NCBI GenBank assembly: GCA_003994795.1
Contig: AP018269.1
Span: 2,724,984 to 2,788,983, forward strand
DNA from: Cylindrospermum sp. NIES-4074
Lineage (GTDB): Bacteria; Cyanobacteriota; Cyanobacteriia; Cyanobacteriales; Nostocaceae
Reading direction: 5' to 3'
DNA length: 64,000 nucleotides
The translations under genes and the position numbers were made by a program. Under the pieces are notes generated by a model. The model saw only the letters and a list, made by a program, of their open reading frames with translations. It had not been told where the DNA came from and did no database searches. How positions within the stretch are numbered: position 1 is the stretch's first letter; each line of letters begins with the position of its first letter. Shown one piece after another: positions 8,862-16,840 of the stretch.

Positions 8862-9926
8862 CAGCAGTTTGCGATCAAACCCACTACAGGAATAGCTTTC
8901 TAATAGGGTCAAAAAATAGACCACAATGATGAAACCAATTTAGCGCATTTTCATCAGTAATAGTATTAACAGCCATAGTGATTGCTTCATTAAGAGTATC
9001 AAATGTGCGAGTTTTAGCAGAACGAAGAATTTCTTTTAACTTTGACCAACATAATTCGATTGGTGATAAATCAGGCGAGTATGGAGGCAAAAACTTAATT
9101 TTAGCGCCAACAGATTCTATTATTGCTTTTGCCGTATTAGCATAATGTACAGGTAAATTATCCATCACTACAATTGCTCCCCGCCACAACTGAGGTAGTA
9201 ATATTTGCTCGATAAAAACTAAAAAACTAGCCGTATTCAAACTACCGGGGAAAGTCATAGTGGCAATTAAGCCTTCATCGCTCATAGCTGCAATTACAGT
9301 CATGTTTTTACCTTTATTTCCTGGGCGATTATCATAGACTCTGACTCCACCTTCACACCTACCATAGTGTCTTGTCATAGCTAGATTTACACCTGTTTCA
9401 TCGATGAATACCAGGTTTCTAACATCTATAGTATCTAACCAACGCCGAAATTCATGGCGCAATTCTTGTACTCGTTCTGTCGCTTGCTCAGTCGCTACTA
9501 AAGTTTTTTTTTACGATTTAATTTTAAGCGGTTGAGAGTACGGGACAAACTTGATATACTTACTTCTATACATGCGCGCTCTTTGATTGCTGCTTGAATT
9601 TCTCGCAAATATAGATCATTTTGCTCTGTCACCATTATCTTTAATAATTCTTGCTCTTTATCTTTAAGCTTTGAGCGCCGATCTCCTCCTTGGGATCTGG
9701 CAGTTATCTCCCCCGTCTCTCGATACCGACGCAAAAAGTCACGGATAAATGATAAACTAACTTTAAATCTTTCCGCTAACTCTCTCTGCGTACCTTCTTG
9801 GTTTTGCCACGCACTTAATATCTTCTTTCGCAAGTCAATGGAATATGCTGCCATTTCTCAATAATCTTCTTTTTTTACATTTTTAAAGTTTACGATCTTT
9901 GTGGCGTGTTTGATCTCAAATTGCTG
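8862..9926 (-). mobile_element. IS630-family insertion sequence, copy 1
   Basis: The element is 1065 bp, bounded by TA on both sides (8860-8861 and 9927-9928), the target duplication typical of IS630/Tc1-mariner. Imperfect terminal inverted repeats read CAGCAGTTTGCGATCAAAC (left) and CAGCAATTTGAGATCAAAC (right, reverse complement). Excising it with one TA restores the kinase frame exactly (WVL-DRGQALWNE), which fixes both ends. It seems identical to the copy at 60180-61244. It carries one transposase in two overlapping frames. Confidence 0.95.
8884..9854 (-). CDS. IS630-family transposase, two frames joined by -1 frameshift (copy 1)
   Basis: The first frame (9854-9498, 118 aa) has the N-terminal helix-turn-helix pair: SIDLRKKILSAW, ERFKVSLSFIRDFL and GGDRRSK. 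The second (to 8884; the separate ATG reading is 9462, 192 aa) carries the DDE catalytic domain: FIDETG, VVMDNLPVHY and YSPDLSPIELCW with the last E. A run of nine A at the junction (plus-strand T9 near 9504-9512) lets a -1 slip continue NRKKK into TLVATEQ..ELRHEF, matching one-piece IS630 transposases. The product would be about 320 residues. It cuts and pastes the element at TA sites. Confidence 0.92.
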
Positions 9927-12755
9927 TAAGACCCACATATAGGAGCCATCTTTGCGTTGCACTCGATATTCTTCCCGAAAAAAGGGAGTTTTGCCAGCCA
10001 AATGATCAGCCATAGCTGTGATCACAAAGCTGTAATCGTCGGCATGAATGCGGGTTGACCATTCCTCAGGATCATCACTGATCTCATGGTCTGCAAAGTC
10101 CCGCATTTGCTTCCATCGAGTTGAGTAAAAAACTTGATTGGTTTTGAGGTTCCAGTCCCAGATGCCGTCATTACTGCCTTGTAGTGCTAGTTGCCAGCGT
10201 TCTTCACTCTCACGTAAAGCGGCGGTGCGTTGGTCTATCCTGGCTTCTAGTTCTTGGTTAAGCTGATGTAAGGCGGCGATCGCTTCTTGACGTTCCAGTT
10301 CAGCGCTGACCCTAGCAGCAAATATCTTCAGCATGGCTGTGATGCGTGGGATATTCGCTAGTTGTTGGTCGTCGAGAATGCAGAGATTGCCAAATACATC
10401 GCCGTGAATATTGTTTAAGGCAATACCCAAGTAGGATTCCACTCCTAGAGCAGCTAACAGTTGGTTGTCAGGAAACTCCTGTTGTACACCTTCAGCACAG
10501 CAGTATATTCCTTCTAACATTGCTCTACCACAAGGAGTATTTTCTATAGCAAAGGATATATTGGGTTGGAGTTGTCCATTTGCCCAGAATGCATGAGTAT
10601 TGAGGTCATTGCCTTCTCTTGTGGCAATTTGTATATAAGACACACCTAAGGCAGTTGCCATATACTCTGCCAGCGCCGGAAAAAAGTCTTGACCTGTGAC
10701 AGCAACTGCTGCCTCCGCTAGCTTTTGTAAGTCTATCTGTGCCTGTTTGCGTAAGCAACGCTCGTCGTAGACATCGCTAATATCGGTAACTGTGCCAATA
10801 TATCCTGTAATTTGCCCATCTTGTCCTTGTTCTGCCACCGCTTGACCAAACACCCAGATAACTTTCCCATCTGGACGCAAAAGCCGAGTTTCCAGGCGAA
10901 AAATGTTATTTTCTTGGACAGAGCGATTCTTTTCTACCAGAAATCTTTCCCAGTCGTTGGGGTGTAATACTTTTCTCCAGCCACGTCCCATTGTTTCTGC
11001 CGATGTCAGACCAGTGATTTCACATAAACGCTCATTCACATACAGAGAATTTCCTTCTGCATCAGTACGGAAAATACCGACAGGAGCTGCTGCCGCCAAA
11101 GATGCATATCGATGCTCACTTTGACGCAAAGCATCTTCTATCTGTTTACGCCAGATAATCTGCCCCAGTTGAAGGGTAACTGAGGTAATTAGTTGTATCA
11201 GCGACTCATCGTGTTCAATTGCTTGGGTTGCCAAAAATATGAAGATGGCAACAACGCCTTCCTTCGCTAAAATGGGGACACCAAATGCAGCTTTTAGCCC
11301 GTTTTTTTGAGCGGACTCGACCCGGAAAAACTCTTCGACAGTTTGTTCTGAAACATTAGATATCCATTCTGATTGTTGGGATGCCCAAACTCGTCCCGGA
11401 AGTCCTTGATTTGGGGCACAGGTGGTGGCAGTGCTGTCCAGCCTGAATGAGTGTGATGCTGGATCACTGAAATACCAAGCAGATATGAGTTGCAGATAGG
11501 TGTTGTCTGGAGAAGGAAGCCAAACTTCTCCATAAGACCAATCAGTGAATTCGCAAATCTGATGCAAGGTAACTTCTAGGGCCGCATTGAAATCTTCTGC
11601 TTGACTAATTGACTGAGTAATGCTTTGCAGTAAACAGATTTCTCGCTCCCTCCGTTGTCGCTCTGCTAATTCTACTTGGGAGCATTCATAAGCTTTTGCT
11701 TGTTGGATGGCCATCTCCACATGGGTAGAGAGTTGTCGCAATAAGTTGACTTCTTCAGATTGCCAGTCTCGCGGTGTGTTTGCTTCAGTGGCACTCAATA
11801 GGCCCCAGAGCATTCCTCGTTGGAGGATGGGAACAACTACTTTTGCCCGGACTTGTAATTGCTCCAAAAATTGCCTATGGCGGGGAGAGATATCTGCTTG
11901 ATAGATATCAGGAATAACACGAATAAATCCTCGGTTACTGTAGGGAGTAAACCAATCGGGCCCACAGCAACGATTATCAATAATTCTGCCTAAGATGGAG
12001 TCCGACTCTGGGGTTACTGATTCTGCTACGACGGTGCGACTCCAATCTGAATTGAATTGGCAAATGTAGACGCGATCGCACTTGAGAAATTGCTGCACCT
12101 CTGTCACAATGGCGTTGAGGGTGTTTTGCAAGTCTAAAGAAGCACGAATCCGACTGGAAATCGCACACAATAAATGTTCCCGTTCTGCCTGTGCCTGCAA
12201 CTCTGTGGTGCGTTGCTGTACTTCCTGTTCCAGTTTCAAATTGGGATTGTGCAATAATTCTAAATTTTCTGTCTCTAATTGAGATATCCTCTGCTCTAGT
12301 CTTTGCACTAGCTGATACATCTCAATCGGATTTAAAGCTTGTAATAAAGTTGTCTGAGTTACAATACCCAACAACTCCCCTTGTTCACCAATGACCACAA
12401 CTTGATTTATTTGCTTTTCCTGCATCAATACTAAAGCTGCTGCCGGAGAATCATCTGGGCCGATGGCAAAGACTGGGGTACTCATCACCGCTGATGCCTG
12501 GATGCGTTCACAGTCTAACCCTAGTGCTTGGAACTGAACCAAATCGAATGCGGTGAGCATCCCAATTGGGAAGAGAGAGGAATTGCCTATACTCTGCTCT
12601 CTTGTCTCCACAATTACGACTGAACTAACATTCTGTTTCGCCATTAATCCGGTGACATCCAGTATAGAGGTATCTGGTAAAGCGGATACCACCTGAGTGG
12701 TCATGATTTGGCCAATCACACCAAATCGGTTACGGATGTTAATGGTCGTTTCCAT
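9858..12755 (-). pseudogene. 5' part of broken hybrid sensor kinase: CBS-GAF-GAF-PAS-GAF-PAS
   Basis: This is the N-terminal ~940 residues of a very large cytoplasmic sensor kinase. The order is a CBS pair (~15-150), a coiled coil, a cyanobacteriochrome-like GAF (~190-350), a second GAF (~370-540), PAS/PAC (~550-670), a third GAF (~690-840), a coiled coil and a PAS with EEYRVQRKDGSYMWV cut by the IS. The first GAF keeps the VVPILQRGMLWGLL core but has SPRHRQ where chromophore-binding GAFs have SPCH, so it probably carries no bilin. The last ~20 codons to 9858 are IS sequence. ATG 12755 is the likely start. The gene continues beyond the IS but has lost its kinase core. Confidence 0.85.
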
Positions 12756-13192
12756 GATTTTGCCAATGCTTATTACAGTTAGTTTTCCCCAACGTTGGCT
12801 TTGCCAATCCGGTACTTACAGGAGTAGCACCATCTCACAGGATGAAGTGAGCAATAGGCGATCGCCACACCTGCATTCACGTTGTACAGTACCGCAACAT
12901 CCACATCAAAAAATTGTAATCCATTTAACTGCTGCTTGGCTGAAGTTTTAGCAAACGACAAATATTTACGCTGACTCACTGTTCCTATATTTAACCCCCT
13001 CCCGCCAAATACCAATATGGCGCTTAACTGTTCATAGTTAACACTTACAAGGTAAGCTGACGGCTAAGGTGGTAAATTGACTATTTGAGGAGTTGATTAA
13101 AACCCTTACTCTTGCCCAGAGATTAATTAATATTCCCCCACAGGGAAAATTTTTTCAAGGGCGAAAACTATCTACACACAGAGGAGAACCTA
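12756..13192. other. Intergenic region between kinase and Rieske genes
   Basis: This should hold divergent promoters for the kinase (minus) and the Rieske gene (plus). One HIP1 octamer lies near 12859. AGAGGAGAAC at 13180-13189 is the Rieske ribosome-binding site. I see no gene, strong hairpin or repeat. Confidence 0.5.
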
Positions 13193-13549
13193 ATGAGTTG
13201 GACTAAAGTTCTTGCCACCGAAGCACTTTCCCCAGGTACGCGACAAGTGGTAAAAGTGGGTAAGCGGAATATCTTGCTTTTGAATCACGAAAATCAGCTT
13301 TATGCTGTAGAAAATACCTGTCCTCATTTAAAATTGCCGCTGAAAAGTGGAAAAATTGCCGATGGGGCAATTGTTTGTCCATTCCATCGCAGTGCTTTTG
13401 ACCTGCGTACTGGTGCAGTGACAAATTGGTGTCCGTGGCCACCTGGAGTAGGCAAGTTACTCTCAATGGTTTCCCAAGCCAACGCACTACCAGTTTTTCC
13501 CCTGCGTGTGGAAGAAGGAAATATTTGGATTGATGTGCAAGAAGAATAG
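13193..13549 (+). CDS. Rieske [2Fe-2S] domain protein
   Basis: This 118-residue single-domain protein has the Rieske ligands C43-P-H45 and C62-P-F-H65, in the classical CxH...CxxH pattern with 16 residues between the pairs. There is no signal peptide or membrane segment, so it is a soluble Rieske-type ferredoxin like NirD or dioxygenase ferredoxin components, not the b6f subunit. ATG 13193 has a strong GAGGAG site 5-8 bases upstream. It probably hands electrons to an oxygenase or reductase elsewhere; no partner is adjacent. A short GC-rich hairpin with T-run follows the stop. Confidence 0.9.
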   Translation: MSWTKVLATEALSPGTRQVVKVGKRNILLLNHENQLYAVENTCPHLKLPLKSGKIADGAIVCPFHRSAFDLRTGAVTNWCPWPPGVGKLLSMVSQANALPVFPLRVEEGNIWIDVQEE

Positions 13550-13570
13550 CCGCATCGGCTTTTTGTTTTG
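13548..13570 (+). terminator. Intrinsic terminator after the Rieske gene
   Basis: AGCCG (overlapping the stop codon) pairs with CGGCT around a CAT loop, followed at once by TTTTGTTTTG. The stem is short (5 bp) but GC-rich and well placed. Confidence 0.55.
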
Positions 13571-13768
13571 ATCCTGATATTTCAATAATCGCCACAACAG
13601 CCACCTATATCTGCGGTGCGGTCACAAGATTAAACAGGGTGTGGGGGAGCCGGTGCGTTGCCTCATCCCTACACCCACCATCTTCCTTGACCGTTGCTAC
13701 GCACCAATTAAAAAAGCATACAGAGCCAATGAATGCATTTTAAGTGAACACTATTAAAGTCAGAAAAG

Positions 13769-14617
13769 ATGATGACCACCGATAACTTTAGCATTCGCCC
13801 CATGAATAGATCAGAAGTGGATTTAGCGATCGCTTGGGCTGCGGCTGAAGGCTGGAATCCAGGTCGCTATGATGCTGAATCTTTTTATCAGGCTGACCCG
13901 CATGGTTTTTTCTTGGCAGAGTTGAACGGTGAACCTGTGGGGTGTATATCTGCTATTGCTTACGAACAGCATTTTGGCGTTCTTGGTTTCTACATTGTCC
14001 AGCCGCAGTTTCGGGGGCGAGGATTTGGACTAAAACTGTGGAAGGCAGCAATGGCTTATTTGGGTACTGATCGCTACCTCAGCTTAAATGGAGTGGCTGC
14101 CCAACAAGATAATTATAAAAAGTCTGGTTTCCAAATTGCCTACCAGAATATTCGTTACCAGGGGCTAGGGGGTGGCGTTGCGCCTTCTAGTATTGTAGAA
14201 CTAAAAACTCTGCCTTTTGGAAAATTAGTGGAATACGATCGCCAATTATTCCCAGCCAAGCGATCGCAATTTTTGCAGCATTGGATTAACCAGCCAGAAA
14301 GTGCAGCTTTGGGAATGCTCAAAGACGAGCAACTTGTTGGTTATGGAGTTATTCGTCCTAGCTACACAGGTTACAGGATTGGGCCGCTATTTGCTGACAA
14401 TGAACAAATTGCTGAGGAACTGTTTCAAGCTTTAATTGCCAAACATCCTGATGCTGCGATATTTCTGGATATACCTGATGCTAATCCACAAGCGATCGCT
14501 TTAGCAGAACGCCACAAAATGCAGCCAATCGTCCAACTTGCCCAGATGTACACAAAAACAATTCCTCAGTTTCCCCTTAACCAAGTGTTTGCCATAACTA
14601 GCGTAGAAATTGGCTAG
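13769..14617 (+). CDS. GNAT family N-acetyltransferase with C-terminal extension
   Basis: This 282-residue protein has a GNAT fold at residues ~5-140, including the acetyl-CoA pyrophosphate loop QFRGRGFG (R/QxxGxG/A) after a strand VLGFYIVQP, and a second GNAT-like half (~150-275; YGVIRPSYTGYRIGPLFAD) like the YitH/YitI-type tandem proteins. It transfers an acetyl group from acetyl-CoA to an unknown amine. Two ATG codons in tandem (13769, 13772) start it; the upstream site is weak. It is transcribed alone and ends facing the PhoX-like gene, with a hairpin between. Confidence 0.85.
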   Translation: MMTTDNFSIRPMNRSEVDLAIAWAAAEGWNPGRYDAESFYQADPHGFFLAELNGEPVGCISAIAYEQHFGVLGFYIVQPQFRGRGFGLKLWKAAMAYLGTDRYLSLNGVAAQQDNYKKSGFQIAYQNIRYQGLGGGVAPSSIVELKTLPFGKLVEYDRQLFPAKRSQFLQHWINQPESAALGMLKDEQLVGYGVIRPSYTGYRIGPLFADNEQIAEELFQALIAKHPDAAIFLDIPDANPQAIALAERHKMQPIVQLAQMYTKTIPQFPLNQVFAITSVEIG

Positions 14618-14664
14618 GGATAAATCCCAGATGAAAAGGTTTTTTGTCCTATTACTAGATTCTC

Positions 14665-14695
14665 GGTGCGTTATGGACGTTAGTCCTAACGCACC
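14665..14695. terminator. Hairpin between convergent genes
   Basis: GGTGCGTTA pairs with TAACGCACC, and inside it GGAC pairs with GTCC around GTTA, leaving only one bulged T. It lies between the acetyltransferase (plus) and the PhoX-like gene (minus) and could serve both as a terminator. The GGTGCGT..ACGCACCCTACA pattern is also a repeat family seen at 4151-4220, so it may be a mobile palindrome in origin. Confidence 0.6.
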
Positions 14696-14732
14696 CTACA
14701 AACAAAACTAATTATTTGTTAATTCCCCAACC

Positions 14733-15989
14733 TTACCAGGGGCCTGTGATAGCAAAGGTAATACCTGGTGATTGCACATTCACAAACATGATTTGTCCAT
14801 TAGGTGAGAAACAAACCCCAGCAAACTCATTTGTATTCAGCGCATTGCGGGCAAATTTATAAAGTGAGCCAGTTGAGGTCACACCCACAATATGGTCGGT
14901 ACCACTGCCATCCTCACAGAGAAAAATATCATTATTGGGTGCAACCACAATGTTATCTGGGAAATCCAGAGTACCCGCACTATTAGGTTCTATGTACAGA
15001 TGGAGTGTCTCCGTAGCAGGAGTGTAGCGCCAAACTTGACCCAATCCAGCACTGCCACCACTAGTACAACAGAAATAGATATCTCCATTACTGTAGAACA
15101 TACCTTCGCCACGAGCAAACCGGGCAGCACCTAAGTTATAACCTTGAACCCGCACTGTATCAGTAGTAGGATCGGGTGTAGCAATCTGAACCCAACTCAC
15201 TGCTAGAGATTGACCGACTGTAAACCCTGTTGTGGTGTCTGCTTGGGGTGCTGAGGTAATTTTTAAAGCATACAGTGTGCCCCCTGCACTCAAATTACTC
15301 GCTGTAGTGGGTACGAAGCGATAGAACAAGCTATCACTCCTGTCTTCTGTCATATATACGTAACCTGTATCGGGGTCTACAGCTGCCGCTTCGTGATTGA
15401 AACGACCCATCGCTACCAGAGCCACAGGCGTTACAAACCCAGTTGCACTGCTTGGCACCTCAAATACATAGCCATGCTTCTTGTTACCAACTTCAAAACT
15501 CTCTTCGCAACTCAGCCATGAATCCCAAGGAGTCGGGCCACCAGCGCAGTTGCGGTATGTACCTGCCAAAGTACCGTAGTGGCTAACTAAAGCACCAGTG
15601 GAACTGACTACTAAAGTTGTGGTGCCACCTTTTCCCTTGGTATCGTATTTTTTATTGTTAGGTGAGCCAACACTGGTGGTTGATGACGGGTTGAGTTCAT
15701 GGTTGCGAACCAGAATTGTATGGCCATTGGTTCCTGAAAACGCCGCCATACCGTCATGGCCACCGGGAACTTTGTAACCGTCGTTCATTATTTGCCCTGT
15801 CTCAGACAATCTTGTATAAGAAAATCCTGAAGGTAAATCTAGAACACCCAAGGGGTCAGTTACAAGGGCACCGTAAGGCCCAGCGGCTAAAGTTCGTTTA
15901 GCATAAAAAGCCTGCAACGGTGATAAAAGTAAAGCACCAGCGGTTCCCGCACCTGCCAGGGTAAAAAAGCCACGTCTTGATAAAGTCAC
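14733..15989 (-). CDS. Tat-exported PhoX-like (DUF839) protein
   Basis: This 418-residue protein starts with a twin-arginine signal (SRRGFFTLAGAG, R5-R6) and a hydrophobic stretch ending near residue 35, so it is exported folded. The body matches the PhoX/DUF839 beta-propeller family: GGHDGMA, LVRNHE, NCAGGPTPWDSWLSCEE (the conserved Cys and Glu region), FNHEAAAVDP, and near the end EDG and FAGVCFSPNGQIMFVN. Family members are calcium- and iron-dependent alkaline phosphatases. At 418 residues it is shorter than characterised PhoX (~600+), so the substrate is uncertain. I could not make out a convincing Pho box upstream. It is transcribed alone. Confidence 0.85.
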   Translation of the reverse strand: MTLSRRGFFTLAGAGTAGALLLSPLQAFYAKRTLAAGPYGALVTDPLGVLDLPSGFSYTRLSETGQIMNDGYKVPGGHDGMAAFSGTNGHTILVRNHELNPSSTTSVGSPNNKKYDTKGKGGTTTLVVSSTGALVSHYGTLAGTYRNCAGGPTPWDSWLSCEESFEVGNKKHGYVFEVPSSATGFVTPVALVAMGRFNHEAAAVDPDTGYVYMTEDRSDSLFYRFVPTTASNLSAGGTLYALKITSAPQADTTTGFTVGQSLAVSWVQIATPDPTTDTVRVQGYNLGAARFARGEGMFYSNGDIYFCCTSGGSAGLGQVWRYTPATETLHLYIEPNSAGTLDFPDNIVVAPNNDIFLCEDGSGTDHIVGVTSTGSLYKFARNALNTNEFAGVCFSPNGQIMFVNVQSPGITFAITGPW

Positions 15990-16596
15990 TGAACTACTCC
16001 GTGATATTGAAGTCTACTGACCGAGGTTGGATCAACAGTCATTATCGAGAAGCTTCAGTCAATTTGTGTTAAGGGATATCTAAGATATCTTTATGAATAA
16101 AAGATAGATACAATAATATATAAATTCTATAAATTTCTTTGCAATTTGCTATTAAAATTTTAATGGGAAATTAATCTTTTATGCTTTGGTAATATTTGGA
16201 TTATAAATATAATAATTCTCAATATTTCATAAAATAGGTTTTGACTGTGGCTATTTTGGCTATATGAGCTAGAGGCTTGCACTTTTAACAAAATTAGTCT
16301 GTTGGCAAAAGTTAATTTTATGGATTTTGAACCACAGATGTAGACGCAAAGAGGCTTGCCGAAGGCTACACAGATGAATAGATACTTTGTAGTAATCCAC
16401 AAAATGAATGATTCCGTAGGGCGGGCGTCTCGCCTGCCCCTGAACAGGCGAGACGCCTGTTCTACAAAATATTTGGGAAACTTTTGAAGTTGGAAGACTC
16501 TTATAGCAACCGCTAAGGCGGTTAGGACTATGTTGATTGCTCAAAGGCTGGAAACAACTGGGTTTTGTGGTTCTTTTTTCAGTGTTGTTTAGCAAG
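15990..16596. other. AT-rich intergenic region with a repeat element
   Basis: The 15990-16260 part is AT-rich and is the PhoX-like promoter side. From 16391 there is a copy of the GCGTCTCGCCTG repeat (separate entry). A reading frame crosses 16269-16682 on the minus strand, but its sequence is largely translated repeat DNA, so I do not call it a gene. Confidence 0.5.
16391..16495 (+). repeat. Repeat family 'GCGTCTCGCCTG', copy A
   Basis: It begins AGTAATCCACAAAAT and ends ACAAAATATTTGGGAAAC..TTGAAGTTGGA, with a palindromic core of GGCGTCTCGCCTG and CAGGCGAGACGCC. Related copies in the opposite orientation lie at 29486-29619 and 33494-33601. It has no coding capacity and is a MITE-like non-autonomous element. 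Confidence 0.75.
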
Positions 16597-16755
16597 CTAA
16601 CTTGCGTGTTCCCAGTCGCTGAGTAACTCTGGTTCTTGCTTTGTTTTGCTGGGTTTGCGGAGTGGTACTTGAGGAGTACCAATATTTACAGATTGTTGTT
16701 TTTTCTGGGTGGAGTTTTTTGCTTGTGTTTTGGAACTAGTTTGTGTGGTTTTCAT
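16597..16755 (-). CDS. Possible small protein, 52 aa, downstream of pbpC
   Basis: A minus-strand ATG at 16755 opens a 52-residue frame. The protein is hydrophilic and rich in K, Q, S and T (MKTTQTSSKTQAKNSTQKK), with a more structured-looking end ELLSDWEHAS. It starts 86 bases after the stop of the pbpC gene on the same strand, so it could share its transcript. I see no clear ribosome-binding site and recognise no family. A real small gene is plausible, not proven. Confidence 0.35.
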   Translation of the reverse strand: MKTTQTSSKTQAKNSTQKKQQSVNIGTPQVPLRKPSKTKQEPELLSDWEHAS

Positions 16756-16840
16756 GGCTAATTAAAAGTTGAATGTAGGGTTATATATTTACTTTTCAAA
16801 TGGCGAACCTCTAAAACAGGATTTTTCTGTTCATAAGTAA

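Noticed and set aside
8884-9854. Transposase frames as two broken genes
   Set aside because: The A9 slippery run, identical in both copies, and the continuous domain order support programmed frameshifting instead of decay.
12779-13015. 78-codon minus-strand frame upstream of the sensor kinase
   Set aside because: No ribosome site, no family resemblance; it covers the expected promoter region.
15990-16100. Pho box upstream of the PhoX-like gene
   Set aside because: I looked for the tandem CTTAACCT-like repeats and found no convincing set.
16269-16682. 137-codon minus-strand frame
   Set aside because: Much of it is translated repeat DNA (GCGTCTCGCCTG element), and a more plausible small frame overlaps it in another phase.
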